A stretch of DNA of 64,000 nt from Candidatus Rifleibacteriota bacterium (lineage in GTDB: Bacteria > Muiribacteriota > Ozemobacteria > Ozemobacterales > Ozemobacteraceae): positions 1,093 to 65,092 of the forward strand of contig JADFYG010000033.1 in NCBI GenBank assembly GCA_015233155.1, read 5' to 3'. The notes beneath the pieces were generated by a model, which had not been told where the DNA came from, did no database searches, and saw nothing but the letters and a program-made list of their open reading frames with translations. A program made the translations under genes and the position numbers. Below, piece by piece: positions 25,706 to 34,357 of this stretch (position 1 is its first letter; each line of letters begins with the position of its first letter).

Positions 25706-26802
25706 GAAAAGTGTCCCCAAATCATCAGACCAATGAACGTGAAAATACCAAGCATGACGCAGGTCAGAAAAAGCGGCCGTTTCAGGAAGTTGCGCTTGGG
25801 CCATATGTCGATGAATGGAAGGGCGGCAAGAAAAGTCATGGCAATTCCCTGTACAATAAGCCCAATAAACTCGTTGGGGAAAATCTTCAATACCTGATAA
25901 TTTGGAAGAAAATACCATTCAGGCTTGATATGAGCAGGAGTTTCAAATGGATTGGCAGGAAAGAAAGCCTCTGCCGGAAAAAAAATATTCGGGACAAAGA
26001 AGACGATGGCGAAGAAGAAAATGGCATAAATACAATTGGCTACAAGATCCTGCACTAAAAAGTGAGGGAAGAATGGTATTCCGTCTGGATGTTTTTCATA
26101 CTCATACTGTTCACCTTTCCAATGCTCAACAGGACCGTCATACGATGGCGGGGTGGAAACTCCTGTGCGCTGAAGAAGAAACAGATGTATCCCAATCAAG
26201 CCGGCAATTCCTGCCGGCAATACAATGACATGAAGAACAAAAAAACGGCCCAAAGTGGGAGCCCCAACCAATTTTCCTCCGCGAACAAATTCGAGGATAT
26301 ACTCACCGATAAATGGAACGCTGCCGGCTCCACTCGTGGCAACAGTTGTTGCCCAAAATGAAAGCTGGCTCCATGGCAAAAGATAGCCGGTCAGGCAGAT
26401 TCCAAAAACCATGTTCAGCAGGCCAAACCCGGAAAGCCAGTTGAACTCCCTGGGAGCCTTGTAGCTTCCCATGAAAATAACTGAAATCATGTGAATCAAA
26501 AGGAAAAGAACCATCATGTTGGCACCCACCGCATGGCATGTGCGTATCAGCCATCCAAAGGGGACCTGGTTCATAATGAAGGTAATGCTCTTGAATGCCG
26601 TTTCTATGCTCGGTGAGTAATAAACCAGCAGAAGGATTCCCGTTAAAACCTGAACCCCAAAGATAAGCAACAGGATGCTTCCCATGGAGTACCAGATGTT
26701 GATGTTGCGAGGCAAAAGATAGCCGGTGAGATACTTCGCCGTAAGATCATTCAGACCGATTCGGCGGTCGATCCAATCATAGATGAATGTGACTGGATTC
26801 AT
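25702..26802 (-). CDS. Cytochrome b of a bc/b6-type complex
   Basis: This 366-residue subunit joins the N- and C-terminal cytochrome b domains in one chain. Four histidines bind two b hemes: CHAVGANMMVLFLLIH in helix B and LHVIVLPAGIAGLIGIH in helix D, the latter pair with 14 residues between, as in b6-type proteins. The quinol site motif is KPEWYFLP. It starts 3 bases after the Rieske gene and overlaps the pentaheme cytochrome gene. Together they form a quinol:cytochrome c oxidoreductase. Confidence 0.95.
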   Translation of the reverse strand: MNPVTFIYDWIDRRIGLNDLTAKYLTGYLLPRNINIWYSMGSILLLIFGVQVLTGILLLVYYSPSIETAFKSITFIMNQVPFGWLIRTCHAVGANMMVLFLLIHMISVIFMGSYKAPREFNWLSGFGLLNMVFGICLTGYLLPWSQLSFWATTVATSGAGSVPFIGEYILEFVRGGKLVGAPTLGRFFVLHVIVLPAGIAGLIGIHLFLLQRTGVSTPPSYDGPVEHWKGEQYEYEKHPDGIPFFPHFLVQDLVANCIYAIFFFAIVFFVPNIFFPAEAFFPANPFETPAHIKPEWYFLPNYQVLKIFPNEFIGLIVQGIAMTFLAALPFIDIWPKRNFLKRPLFLTCVMLGIFTFIGLMIWGHFS

Positions 26803-26805
26803 ATG

Positions 26806-27216
26806 CTATCCGACATTGACGGATCCATCTTTAACAACGAATGGAAGTTGTTCGAGCGGCTTCGGGGGAGGCCCGCCAAGAACCGTTCCGTCCGGGGAAA
26901 ATCTTCCTCCGTGGCAAGGACAAAGGAATTCCTCCTTTTCTTTTTCCCACTTCACGATACAGCCCAGGTGAGTACAAACCGCTGAAAGCAGGCTCAGATT
27001 ACCGTTTTTACGCTTGATGAGTACGGCCGCTCTTCCCTGAAACTCAAAAAATTTAGCTTCACCTTCGGGAAGGTTTTCCAAAGAAATGGCAACCTTTGCT
27101 CCGTGGCTATCAACAGAAAGAGGAGACAAAAAACGAAAAATAGGATAAACGGTTCCTGCTCCTATTAGGGTAAGCAGCCCGCCAGAACAAACCCCCAAAA
27201 AATCCCTGCGTCTCAT
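26806..27216 (-). CDS. Rieske iron-sulfur protein
   Basis: This 136-residue protein holds a [2Fe-2S] cluster bound by CTHLGC and CPCHGG, the Rieske signature. The N-terminus MRRRDFLGVCSGGLLTLIG is a twin-arginine signal that also anchors the protein. It accepts electrons from quinol in the bc complex. It is the first gene of the respiratory cluster. AGG lies close to the ATG and a -10-like GATAAAAT is just upstream. Confidence 0.95.
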   Translation of the reverse strand: MRRRDFLGVCSGGLLTLIGAGTVYPIFRFLSPLSVDSHGAKVAISLENLPEGEAKFFEFQGRAAVLIKRKNGNLSLLSAVCTHLGCIVKWEKEKEEFLCPCHGGRFSPDGTVLGGPPPKPLEQLPFVVKDGSVNVG

Positions 27217-27449
27217 AGACCTAATTTTATCACAAATGAAGTTACGAAGTAATACTTTCGGTCAATAATAGTTGCTTTTAACCACTTTTTTGAGCTGAAC
27301 AATGGATATTCACGTTTCTATTTATGGGTAAGAATGAGTCATCCAGAAAAAGAAGGAGCTTTTTTGATGAGTGAAATTTTTTGATTATGCCAACATATTC
27401 CCGGGGTACAAAATCCGATCATTGCGACAAAACAACGAAGAGGTGATTC

Positions 27450-27650
27450 ATGAACAAATTCGTCTTGAGTATGCTTGTTTTGAGTATGATGTCCCTGGTT
27501 GGCTGTGGCTCAACGCCACTGCCCACTCCGAGCCTCGCGACCCTCGCCTCTGCCACTTCCACGTTAGCGAAGGAGCCGGCTGCTTTCGCGGCTGCAGCCT
27601 CCACGGTAGCCGGCATCGGATCTGGCACGGCAACGAGTACCCCGAAGTAG
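27450..27650 (+). CDS. Small Ala/Thr-rich lipoprotein
   Basis: This 66-residue protein has a lipoprotein signal (MNKFVLSMLVLSMMSLVGC) with the lipobox LVGC, leaving a mature chain of about 48 residues made mostly of Ala, Thr, Ser and Pro. AAGAGGTG precedes the ATG by a normal distance. Such tiny lipoproteins resemble entericidins but no family motif is clear. It stands alone between the respiratory cluster and a GGDEF gene. Confidence 0.7.
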   Translation: MNKFVLSMLVLSMMSLVGCGSTPLPTPSLATLASATSTLAKEPAAFAAAASTVAGIGSGTATSTPK

Positions 27651-27817
27651 CTCTCCGGCTGGGAAATACCTAAAAGAGCTGTTCCGTCGATAAGCCTTCG
27701 CCATTAGGGGGGGGAACTGTTTGTCCGATTCTCAAGAACCACGAAAGTCTCGCCCCGCCACAAATCCGCTGGTCGATATTTAAATATACTGTCCCCAAAA
27801 CTTCAGAACTCATGGAG

Positions 27818-28477
27818 TTAGGCAGCCCACGTCGGGAGCCCCTCGGCCTCGTCAGCAATAACGCCGCATCGACGAATGTCGCCCATTTTCGCCTTCCAGA
27901 TCTTCTCCGCAAACCATTCGCGCGCCCGGGAGATATTCGGTTCGATCCGCCAACTCACGCGACAGATTACCGCGTTCACAACTATGTGTTCACGAGATGG
28001 GTCGTCGGCGCGCCGGTATTCTATCCGCGCGGTCGATACCGCTGCCAGGGTTGTCTGGGCGAACTCGACGGCATTGGCGTGCGTTTGGCCCCGGAGAGTG
28101 ACCAGGAATTCGTCACCACCAATCCTGAACGCGGGAAGATCCAACGTCGCAGCTCGCTCTTGAATTATGCGCCCCACGCGAATGATGGCTTCGTCCGACG
28201 CGCGGAAACCACACATATCCGTGAGTCGAACAAGGGCATCAATGTCGAAGAAAACCGCAATTGGCGAGGCTGACACGGAGAGCTGTCGCGCCAACTCCAA
28301 GTGCGTCGGAAGTCCTGTAAGCCCGTCGATGAACAATGTATCCTTGTTGACCGCTCCAACCGTTCTGCCGCCATCTTGCATCCGATTTTGATTGTCCTCG
28401 ATCGCGGAATTGTCCGATTGTCCTTTTGTCTGATTTTTTACACCCTCAATATACCAGCCCCGCTGCGCTCTCTGCAA
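27818..28477 (-). CDS. Minimal GGDEF diguanylate cyclase
   Basis: This 219-residue cytosolic protein is essentially one GGDEF domain: DGLTGLPTHLELAR near residue 50, the metal aspartate in AVFFDIDALVRL, and the intact active motif RIGGDEFLV near residue 120. No inhibitory RxxD pair is obvious just before the motif and no sensory domain is present. It probably makes cyclic di-GMP. The first 32 residues are poorly supported and Met33 (28381) may be the true start. Confidence 0.8.
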   Translation of the reverse strand: MQRAQRGWYIEGVKNQTKGQSDNSAIEDNQNRMQDGGRTVGAVNKDTLFIDGLTGLPTHLELARQLSVSASPIAVFFDIDALVRLTDMCGFRASDEAIIRVGRIIQERAATLDLPAFRIGGDEFLVTLRGQTHANAVEFAQTTLAAVSTARIEYRRADDPSREHIVVNAVICRVSWRIEPNISRAREWFAEKIWKAKMGDIRRCGVIADEAEGLPTWAA

Positions 28478-28519
28478 TCCCCGTTTACTCCAGGAGTTTT
28501 GCCTTTTGGAACCTTAAAA

Positions 28520-28682
28520 TCAGGGAAGCTTCCTCATGTGCTCCATGCGCGGAACCATTTTGTCAAAGCTCATCGGTCGCCCCTTACTTTAAGGAGCCGA
28601 AACGTGAGTCCCGGCTCCGGAAGACCGGGGCAAGCTCGATAACGGCTTCGTGCAGCGAGAGATCCAGGGGATTGATGTTCAA
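28520..28682 (-). other. Short ORFs after the decarboxylase gene, possible remnants
   Basis: Two tiny minus-strand frames follow the decarboxylase homolog. A TTG-initiated 32-codon frame overlaps its stop as TGATTG (NINPLDLSLHEAVIELAPVF), and an ATG-initiated 17-codon frame has AAGGGG upstream (MSFDKMVPRMEHMRKLP). Both look protein-like but are too short to name. They may be pieces of a lost downstream gene. Confidence 0.25.
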
Positions 28683-29485
28683 TCAGCGTGGTGGCCGTCA
28701 AACAGAACGCTCCGGACAAGGGGGGCCGAAACTGTGAGGAAAGGACGGCGCGAAGGATTTAAACTCTTCAACAACGCCGACCGTGGATGGTTTCCCAGTC
28801 GGAATTTGGAATCCGGAGAGCACAGCGAAACACCTGCCTCGCCCTCCGTTCGAACCATGGTGCGAAGAATTCGGCCTTCGTGCCAGGTATATGTAGGATA
28901 TGGATTTGCATCTACCCGCGGAGGAAGAATTTTTACCCGAAGCGAGAGAACTTCCTGCTCTTGTTCACTGACGCTGCAAATCACCCACCCGTCAAGTTTT
29001 CGGAAAGTAATGGTGGCCTGACACTTAGGGTAACCCCACACTTCCCGGCCAAACGCTTCGGCCTGGAGAGTAGTAACCGGGAGATACTGAACGAACCACC
29101 CAAAATCAGAAAACTTGCCCGGAAACAGAACAGGCAGGAGCGGCAGATTGATACGAGGGCGCAATCTTACTGGAAACATTACGCCAAACTCCTGGTACCG
29201 GGGCAGGCCTTCAACCTCTTGATAATCCATGGCTGCCATACCGACCAAGGTTCTGCCTGATATCGCTGGAACTGGTACAAGGAGCGGGCTGGGCAGCAGT
29301 TGTTTCACTGAGGCCGAGTCCACGGTGAAACAGGCGAAGATTGAACTCCAACGTCTGAAAAAGACCGGTACCTTCACGAGAAGGTCGTTGTTCAGGCGTC
29401 GCTCAGTGACTTCGATACCGGAAAAAAAACGTTTTCCGCCTGTGGCGAACGCCTTCGCAGCTTCCGGTGCGAGATTCCAGTCCAT
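28679..29485 (-). CDS. Acetoacetate decarboxylase homolog
   Basis: This 268-residue protein belongs to the acetoacetate decarboxylase superfamily. The motif AEAFGREVWGYPKCQATI carries the lysine expected to form the Schiff base. The N-terminal FTVDSASVKQLLPSPL and PAISGRTLVGMAAMDY are also family-like. True decarboxylases make acetone from acetoacetate, but many homologs act on other keto acids, so the substrate is open. GAGGT lies upstream of the ATG. It may be co-transcribed with the upstream cyclase gene. Confidence 0.75.
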   Translation of the reverse strand: MDWNLAPEAAKAFATGGKRFFSGIEVTERRLNNDLLVKVPVFFRRWSSIFACFTVDSASVKQLLPSPLLVPVPAISGRTLVGMAAMDYQEVEGLPRYQEFGVMFPVRLRPRINLPLLPVLFPGKFSDFGWFVQYLPVTTLQAEAFGREVWGYPKCQATITFRKLDGWVICSVSEQEQEVLSLRVKILPPRVDANPYPTYTWHEGRILRTMVRTEGEAGVSLCSPDSKFRLGNHPRSALLKSLNPSRRPFLTVSAPLVRSVLFDGHHAD

Positions 29486-29562
29486 AATTTACCTCATCAA
29501 CTATTTTTTCTGTTCAGACATGCCTCTTCAGTTCATCAGTAACATTTATAAGCATGATGTCA

Positions 29563-30795
29563 TCAGATGGCATCCAGGTACGTTTTCTGCAGGAAATCCC
29601 GAATCTTCAACGGAATGGATGTGAAATAAACCTTGAATGTCGAGGACGATTCAGCGGGTGATTCTGTGACTTTGACGTACAAATCATCCTCCATTTCTCG
29701 GCCGTCACTCCCGATGAGAGCAAGCTTGAGGTTTCCAAAGCGTTCCGCCTTCATATTCGACCTGATAACGGCCGACCTGGCGCTAAGTCTAATGATTTCA
29801 CCCTCAATGGTTTCGTCTCCGGCGTGCTTGCCTTCCAGCACTGAGATCCTGACGCCTAATCCGGAAGTAATTTCCGTCATATTTTCCGGGGCTTTCTCGG
29901 GCAGATAAAGATTGAAGTCACCTTCGATTCCACACACCTCATAGATTTTAATTGGCGTCCTGATCCCCTTGGGATGCACTTCCTGGCAGGCAACTATCTT
30001 CAGGATAGATCCGCAGGCCTTGAGAGTACTCTCGGATATGAAAATCTGACCGCCAAGCGTATATGATTCCACACGCGCAGTGAGATTCACATTCTTGCCG
30101 ACGGCGCCGTATTTGGTCCTTTTGTCGGAGCCGATATTTCCCACGACCAGTTCGCCTGTATTAAGTCCTATCCCCTGTTCTACTTCCGGATAGCCACGCT
30201 CACGGCATTCACGGTTCACGTCACCCATTGCCCTCTGCATCTCGATTGCACACGCTGTTGCCTGCTGTGCATCGTCACTTCTGAACACAGGAGCTCCGAA
30301 AACAACGAAAATGGAATCTCCGATGAATTCAATTATCGTGCCGTTATAACGCATAATGATGTCGGTCATCTTTGACAGATAAATATTGATGATATTCATG
30401 ACTGTCTCTGCGGGGAGACTCTCGCTGATGGCCGTGAAACCGCGCAGATCGCTCATCAATATGGTTACAATGCGCGTCTCACCTCCCAGAACAAGTCCTT
30501 CACTGGAAAGGATCCCCTTGACAACATCGTCCGAAAGATAACGGCCGAAGGTCTTGCGTATGAGGTTGTTGGCAATTTCGAGCTTATTGTTGAGGTTGTT
30601 CAGTTTTTCCTGCTGTTTGTCGCTCAACCTTATCAGCCTGCGGAGCTGTTTGAACATATTCTTATACTGCTGAAGAAGATATGCATATTTGGAGAAGAGT
30701 GGTGAACCGTGATATTGCTCGTCTTTCAATACTCCTTCGGCTTCATCGATTGTTATCTCTTCAGTTTCGTAAAGGGTATTTTCGCTCTTCTCCAT
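29563..30795 (-). CDS. Class III nucleotidyl cyclase with C-terminal PilZ-like region
   Basis: This 410-residue protein has a helical N-terminus (QQYKNMFKQLRRLIRLSDKQ and following), a linker ending in FGRYLSDDVVKGIL, and a class III cyclase domain at ~100-285 with metal aspartates in ILMSDLRGFTAIS and EFIGDSIFVVFGAP. The last ~95 residues (RISVLEGKHAGDETIEGEIIRLSARSAVI) resemble a small beta-barrel such as PilZ, tentatively. It follows SiaC on the same strand, where Pseudomonas has the diguanylate cyclase SiaD. The product is most likely cAMP; a cyclic-nucleotide-binding protein is encoded divergently at 34358. Confidence 0.85.
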   Translation of the reverse strand: MEKSENTLYETEEITIDEAEGVLKDEQYHGSPLFSKYAYLLQQYKNMFKQLRRLIRLSDKQQEKLNNLNNKLEIANNLIRKTFGRYLSDDVVKGILSSEGLVLGGETRIVTILMSDLRGFTAISESLPAETVMNIINIYLSKMTDIIMRYNGTIIEFIGDSIFVVFGAPVFRSDDAQQATACAIEMQRAMGDVNRECRERGYPEVEQGIGLNTGELVVGNIGSDKRTKYGAVGKNVNLTARVESYTLGGQIFISESTLKACGSILKIVACQEVHPKGIRTPIKIYEVCGIEGDFNLYLPEKAPENMTEITSGLGVRISVLEGKHAGDETIEGEIIRLSARSAVIRSNMKAERFGNLKLALIGSDGREMEDDLYVKVTESPAESSSTFKVYFTSIPLKIRDFLQKTYLDAI

Positions 30796-30820
30796 TATCT
30801 TTCCTTCCGTACCATTCTAT

Positions 30821-31204
30821 TCAACCTTTCTTCACGAGATTGAATTTCAACGATGTCATATCTTCCTTGAACTCCTCGCCATATTCGAGGGAACTTTCGT
30901 TTTCCTTGTCATAAATCCAGTTAACGACGATATTCTTGCCCCCTTCAACATTTGTTTCAAGCCTGTCAAACAAATTCATCAGTATCTTTGAAGAACTGCT
31001 GTTGAAGTATATCAGTTCGATACTCACGGTGAAGCACTCGTCATGCAGCCCGTCGAGATGCTTATTGAGCCACTTGAAGAATGGATCGTAAAATTCCGAT
31101 GTGTTTTCAGGATACGATTCGCCTGTGATCTCCAGAACGTTTTTTCCTTCGTCGAAAAAAATCCTCGGAGTGCTCTTTGTAGAATCTATTGCAAATGCCG
31201 CCAT
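30821..31204 (-). CDS. siaC: SiaC-type regulatory phosphoprotein
   Basis: This 127-residue protein matches the SiaC family (DUF1987) of small partner-switch proteins. The family core IELIYFNSSSSKILMNLFDRLE is clear; Pseudomonas SiaC is phosphorylated on a threonine in the matching stretch, here a run of serines. By analogy the unphosphorylated form activates a cyclase and SiaA/SiaB set its phosphorylation. It lies 3 bases after siaB and just before the nucleotidyl cyclase. Confidence 0.85.
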   Translation of the reverse strand: MAAFAIDSTKSTPRIFFDEGKNVLEITGESYPENTSEFYDPFFKWLNKHLDGLHDECFTVSIELIYFNSSSSKILMNLFDRLETNVEGGKNIVVNWIYDKENESSLEYGEEFKEDMTSLKFNLVKKG

Positions 31205-31207
31205 ATC

Positions 31208-31777
31208 TCACTCCCTGCTTATCAGAGTTACTAAAGTGAAGAAAGACTCACGCTCACTTAACTCGGAAAACTCGAATTCAAGCGGTTTGCTGGCATTTCT
31301 GGCCATTTCTATGAAGCCTAGTCCGGCTCCCTTGGAGTCTTCAGGGATCTCTTTTTTTCTCATTTCCTTATAATATGCCCTTAGCTGATCTTTATCCATT
31401 GAACGGATTTTTTCAAGCTTTTCCCTTATCCTGGCAACTTCTACTGTGTCCACCTTGTTGCCGCTGGCAACAAAATAATTACTTCCATCAAAACCTACTG
31501 ACAGGACTCCGACCTGCTGTTCCGCCAAATCGGGGGGAACGTTAGTTCCGCCGGAAACTGAGTAACGGATAATGTTTTGCATTTGTTCTACAAACATGGA
31601 AAAGACCTTCATGCTTGTTTGCGACTTCACTTCTTCCGTTTTCAATTTCTGTTTCAGGGTATCGCCAAGTTGAACCAGCAATTCCTGCGATATCTGCCCG
31701 TTGAAATACAAAAACACACCTTTTTCATCAAGATCTTTTTTCAAATCCAGTAGCTTGATCATGTCTGATTTTTCCAT
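31208..31777 (-). CDS. siaB: SiaB-type serine/threonine kinase
   Basis: This 189-residue protein matches the SiaB family, a divergent GHKL-type kinase that phosphorylates SiaC. Visible marks are FVEQMQNIIRYSV (the N-box helix region), GVLSVGFDGSNYFVASGNKV, and the glycine-rich DSKGAGLGFIEMARNASKP. It sits between siaA and siaC in the same order as the Pseudomonas operon. Kinase activity is inferred. Confidence 0.83.
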   Translation of the reverse strand: MEKSDMIKLLDLKKDLDEKGVFLYFNGQISQELLVQLGDTLKQKLKTEEVKSQTSMKVFSMFVEQMQNIIRYSVSGGTNVPPDLAEQQVGVLSVGFDGSNYFVASGNKVDTVEVARIREKLEKIRSMDKDQLRAYYKEMRKKEIPEDSKGAGLGFIEMARNASKPLEFEFSELSERESFFTLVTLISRE

Positions 31778-31798
31778 TCTCCCTTGAAATCGAATCGT

Positions 31799-34018
31799 TC
31801 AGATGCTGAACCCTATTACAGTTACATCATCCAGTCGTTCATTGTCACCGATATGCTCGTTGAAGGCGTTAAGAAGCATTTCCCTCTGCTGGTGGAAAGG
31901 GCGTTTGCCTATCTCATTCAATAGCGCTCTGAAGCGTCTGTTTCCAAATGAAAAACCGTTCTTGCCTCCGGTCTGATCGACATAACCGTCTGTCGAAAGG
32001 TAAAACGACATATCATCGGACATCGCCACCTTTATGTTCGTGAAATTAAGATCCGAAGACGATGCTTTGTATCCGATGCTCTGCCTGTCGCCCTTCAGGA
32101 CTTCAACATAGCCATTACTGATGCAGTAAAGCGGCAATCTCGCCCCGGAAAACTCCAGTTCCTTCTCACGAGGTTTTACAATGCACACGGCGGCATCCAT
32201 CCCGACGTCGAAGAGATCATGTTCGGAGTTAGTCAGTAACAGGGATTTTACCGCACGGTTCAGCCTCTTTAGTATCTCCGCCGGATCATGACAGCGGTCC
32301 TCGTTGATTATCTTTTTCAGGCTTGACGACGCAATCATCGTCATAAAAGCGCCCGGTACCCCGTGGCCGGTGCAGTCCACTATTGCGACGATATAACTGT
32401 GCTCAAGAATCTCGGCAAAATAGATGTCCCCGCCGACGATGTCCTTCGGCATCCATATGAACAGACTGTTCGGAAGATGCGCCATGACCGTATCGCTATC
32501 CGGCAGGAGCGAACCCTGTATCATCTTTGCATAACGAATACCGTTAAGGATTTTGTTGTTGGCTGCATTGACCTCCGTCAGTGAGGCTTGCAGCTCGGAC
32601 GTTCTTTCGGCCACCCTTTGTTCCAGTGTCCTGTTATGCTCCGCCAACTCTTCTATGAGCGCCTTGTTTGTCGCATCGCTGGCCCTGAGATCAGAGAGCA
32701 TGCTGTTGAATATCTCTCCCAGTTCCCTCGTTTCCACAGTGCCCGCCACGGGAGATTCTCCAGAGTATATTCCCTCACTCTTGATCTTTCCGATCGAGTC
32801 AGCAAGCCTGCTGATCGGCACTGTAAGACTTTTCGCGAAAAGAATGACGGTCACTATCCCCGCGATAAGCACGATTACCGAGATCAAAAGGAACTTTTCG
32901 ATGACCTTACTGATCTGGTTATTAATCAACAAGGCCTTCATGGAAGTTTCTTTTACTATGTTGTCGATATAGACGCCTGTCCCGATAATCCATCCCCATG
33001 GCTTGAATACTTTTACAAATGACAATTTAGGAACCGGGTCACTCATGCCTTCCTTTGTAGGCTTTGGCCAGACATAATCCACAAAACCCTCACCCTCATC
33101 ATTTTTGCATGCCTCTGCCATCGCCTGGAAAAGGTTCTTCCTGATGCTCAATGCGTTGTTGAATTTCGGATCATCCAGGATCTTGCCGTCAAGCTCTGGC
33201 ATAGTCGGGTGCATAATCATGCTGGGGTATGGAAGCGCAGTGTCGTTGATCCAGAAATAGCCGGTCCCGTCGTCATACCTTATTTTGCTTATGTCTCCTT
33301 TGCTTTTTTCCTTGGCATCGACAAGTGCGTCATCGATATAGATACCGGTTCCGATTATTATGTCCCATTCAGTGAATAGTTTTACATATGAAAGCTTTGG
33401 CACCTGAGCGCTAAGCCCGTCGTTTGTCGGTTTCGGCCAGAAATAGTCGATGAAACCTTCTCCTTTTGCCTTCGTGACCTCTGCGAAGGCCTGAAAGAGG
33501 TTCTTCTTTATTCCAAGTGCGCAGTTGAATTTCGGGTCGTCAAGCACGGTGCCGTCTAGCGCTGGCAGCGTCGGGTGCATAATCATCCGCGGGTATGGAA
33601 GCGTAGTGTCGTTGATCCAGAAATAGCCTGTCCCGTTGTCATACCTTATGCCACTGATCGTACTGAAAGCCTCTTTTTTGGCCTGATCGAGAGATATTTT
33701 CCCTTCCTTCGCCATTTTAGAGTACATTCTGAGAATCGGCTCAACGATGCTGATCGCGTCTTTCAGTCGCACACCGTAGCTTTCTTCGAGAAACTTCTTG
33801 TCATGAGCTATAGCGTCATTCTTCTCCAAAATCCCGTAGGCCATGTATGCCAGATTCTTGAGATTATGCCTGACTTTCGCAAGTTCATCCGCCTGGTATT
33901 TCTGTATGTCATCCTCTCCCTGCTTCTTGATCGTAAACACCGCAACCAAAGTTACGGTCACCATAGATACGATCACGATTGCAGTAGTTATTATAATAAG
34001 CAAACTTCTGATCTTCAT
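31799..34018 (-). CDS. siaA: SiaA-like membrane PP2C/SpoIIE phosphatase with two Cache domains
   Basis: This 739-residue receptor has a first membrane helix (LLIIITTAIVIVSMVTVTLVAV), a periplasmic region with two tandem single-Cache domains, a second helix near residue 385, a HAMP linker and coiled coil, and a SpoIIE/PP2C phosphatase with metal aspartates in PKDIVGGDIYF, VDCTGHGVPGAFMT and LSTDGYVDQTGG. It should dephosphorylate SiaC when the sensor is stimulated. The two Cache copies are nearly identical (GTGYFWINDT, YPxMIMHPT, DDPKFNxAL), also at nucleotide level, so the duplication is recent; Pseudomonas SiaA has one sensor module. Confidence 0.9.
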   Translation of the reverse strand: MKIRSLLIIITTAIVIVSMVTVTLVAVFTIKKQGEDDIQKYQADELAKVRHNLKNLAYMAYGILEKNDAIAHDKKFLEESYGVRLKDAISIVEPILRMYSKMAKEGKISLDQAKKEAFSTISGIRYDNGTGYFWINDTTLPYPRMIMHPTLPALDGTVLDDPKFNCALGIKKNLFQAFAEVTKAKGEGFIDYFWPKPTNDGLSAQVPKLSYVKLFTEWDIIIGTGIYIDDALVDAKEKSKGDISKIRYDDGTGYFWINDTALPYPSMIMHPTMPELDGKILDDPKFNNALSIRKNLFQAMAEACKNDEGEGFVDYVWPKPTKEGMSDPVPKLSFVKVFKPWGWIIGTGVYIDNIVKETSMKALLINNQISKVIEKFLLISVIVLIAGIVTVILFAKSLTVPISRLADSIGKIKSEGIYSGESPVAGTVETRELGEIFNSMLSDLRASDATNKALIEELAEHNRTLEQRVAERTSELQASLTEVNAANNKILNGIRYAKMIQGSLLPDSDTVMAHLPNSLFIWMPKDIVGGDIYFAEILEHSYIVAIVDCTGHGVPGAFMTMIASSSLKKIINEDRCHDPAEILKRLNRAVKSLLLTNSEHDLFDVGMDAAVCIVKPREKELEFSGARLPLYCISNGYVEVLKGDRQSIGYKASSSDLNFTNIKVAMSDDMSFYLSTDGYVDQTGGKNGFSFGNRRFRALLNEIGKRPFHQQREMLLNAFNEHIGDNERLDDVTVIGFSI

Positions 34019-34357
34019 TATTCCTGCACCCGTCTTGATTGAAAATTACCCCCGCTTGCTACCCGGCCATCGAAAGCGTCCGTCTCAGAATTTTAACCGT
34101 TGCCAAATCGACGATGATAAACTCACAAAACGCTGACAGACCAATTCTAATGCCACTCTCAGAGGTATTCAGGCTACCACGCACATCACACGATGTCAAA
34201 AATCTTGTTTCTATGATATTCTTGGATAATTGAAGGACTTACAATTTACCGAGCTATTCGGAGCCAGTCAGATTGATGTGTGAGACCGATTTGAAATACC
34301 CCGAAGAACGAATCGATTCGTTGCGATTAACGATAAGCGAGGGGGCTGAAGACTAAA
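34019..34357. other. Divergent intergenic region, siaA / fusion gene
   Basis: This 339-base gap must hold promoters for both siaA (minus) and the cyclic-nucleotide/Fe-S fusion gene (plus). No consensus sigma-70 or sigma-54 (GG-N10-GC) pair stood out. GAGGGGG about 13 bases before the ATG at 34358 is a distant but possible ribosome-binding site. No gene is seen. Confidence 0.4.

Noticed and set aside
25706-25918. N-terminal extension of the pentaheme cytochrome in the ORF track
   Set aside because: It overlaps the cytochrome b 3' end in another frame, is rich in His/Cys by chance, and the GTG at 25705 gives a proper signal sequence.
27812-28642. Plus-strand ORFs opposite the GGDEF gene
   Set aside because: The minus strand has an intact RIGGDEF motif; the plus frames are shadows.
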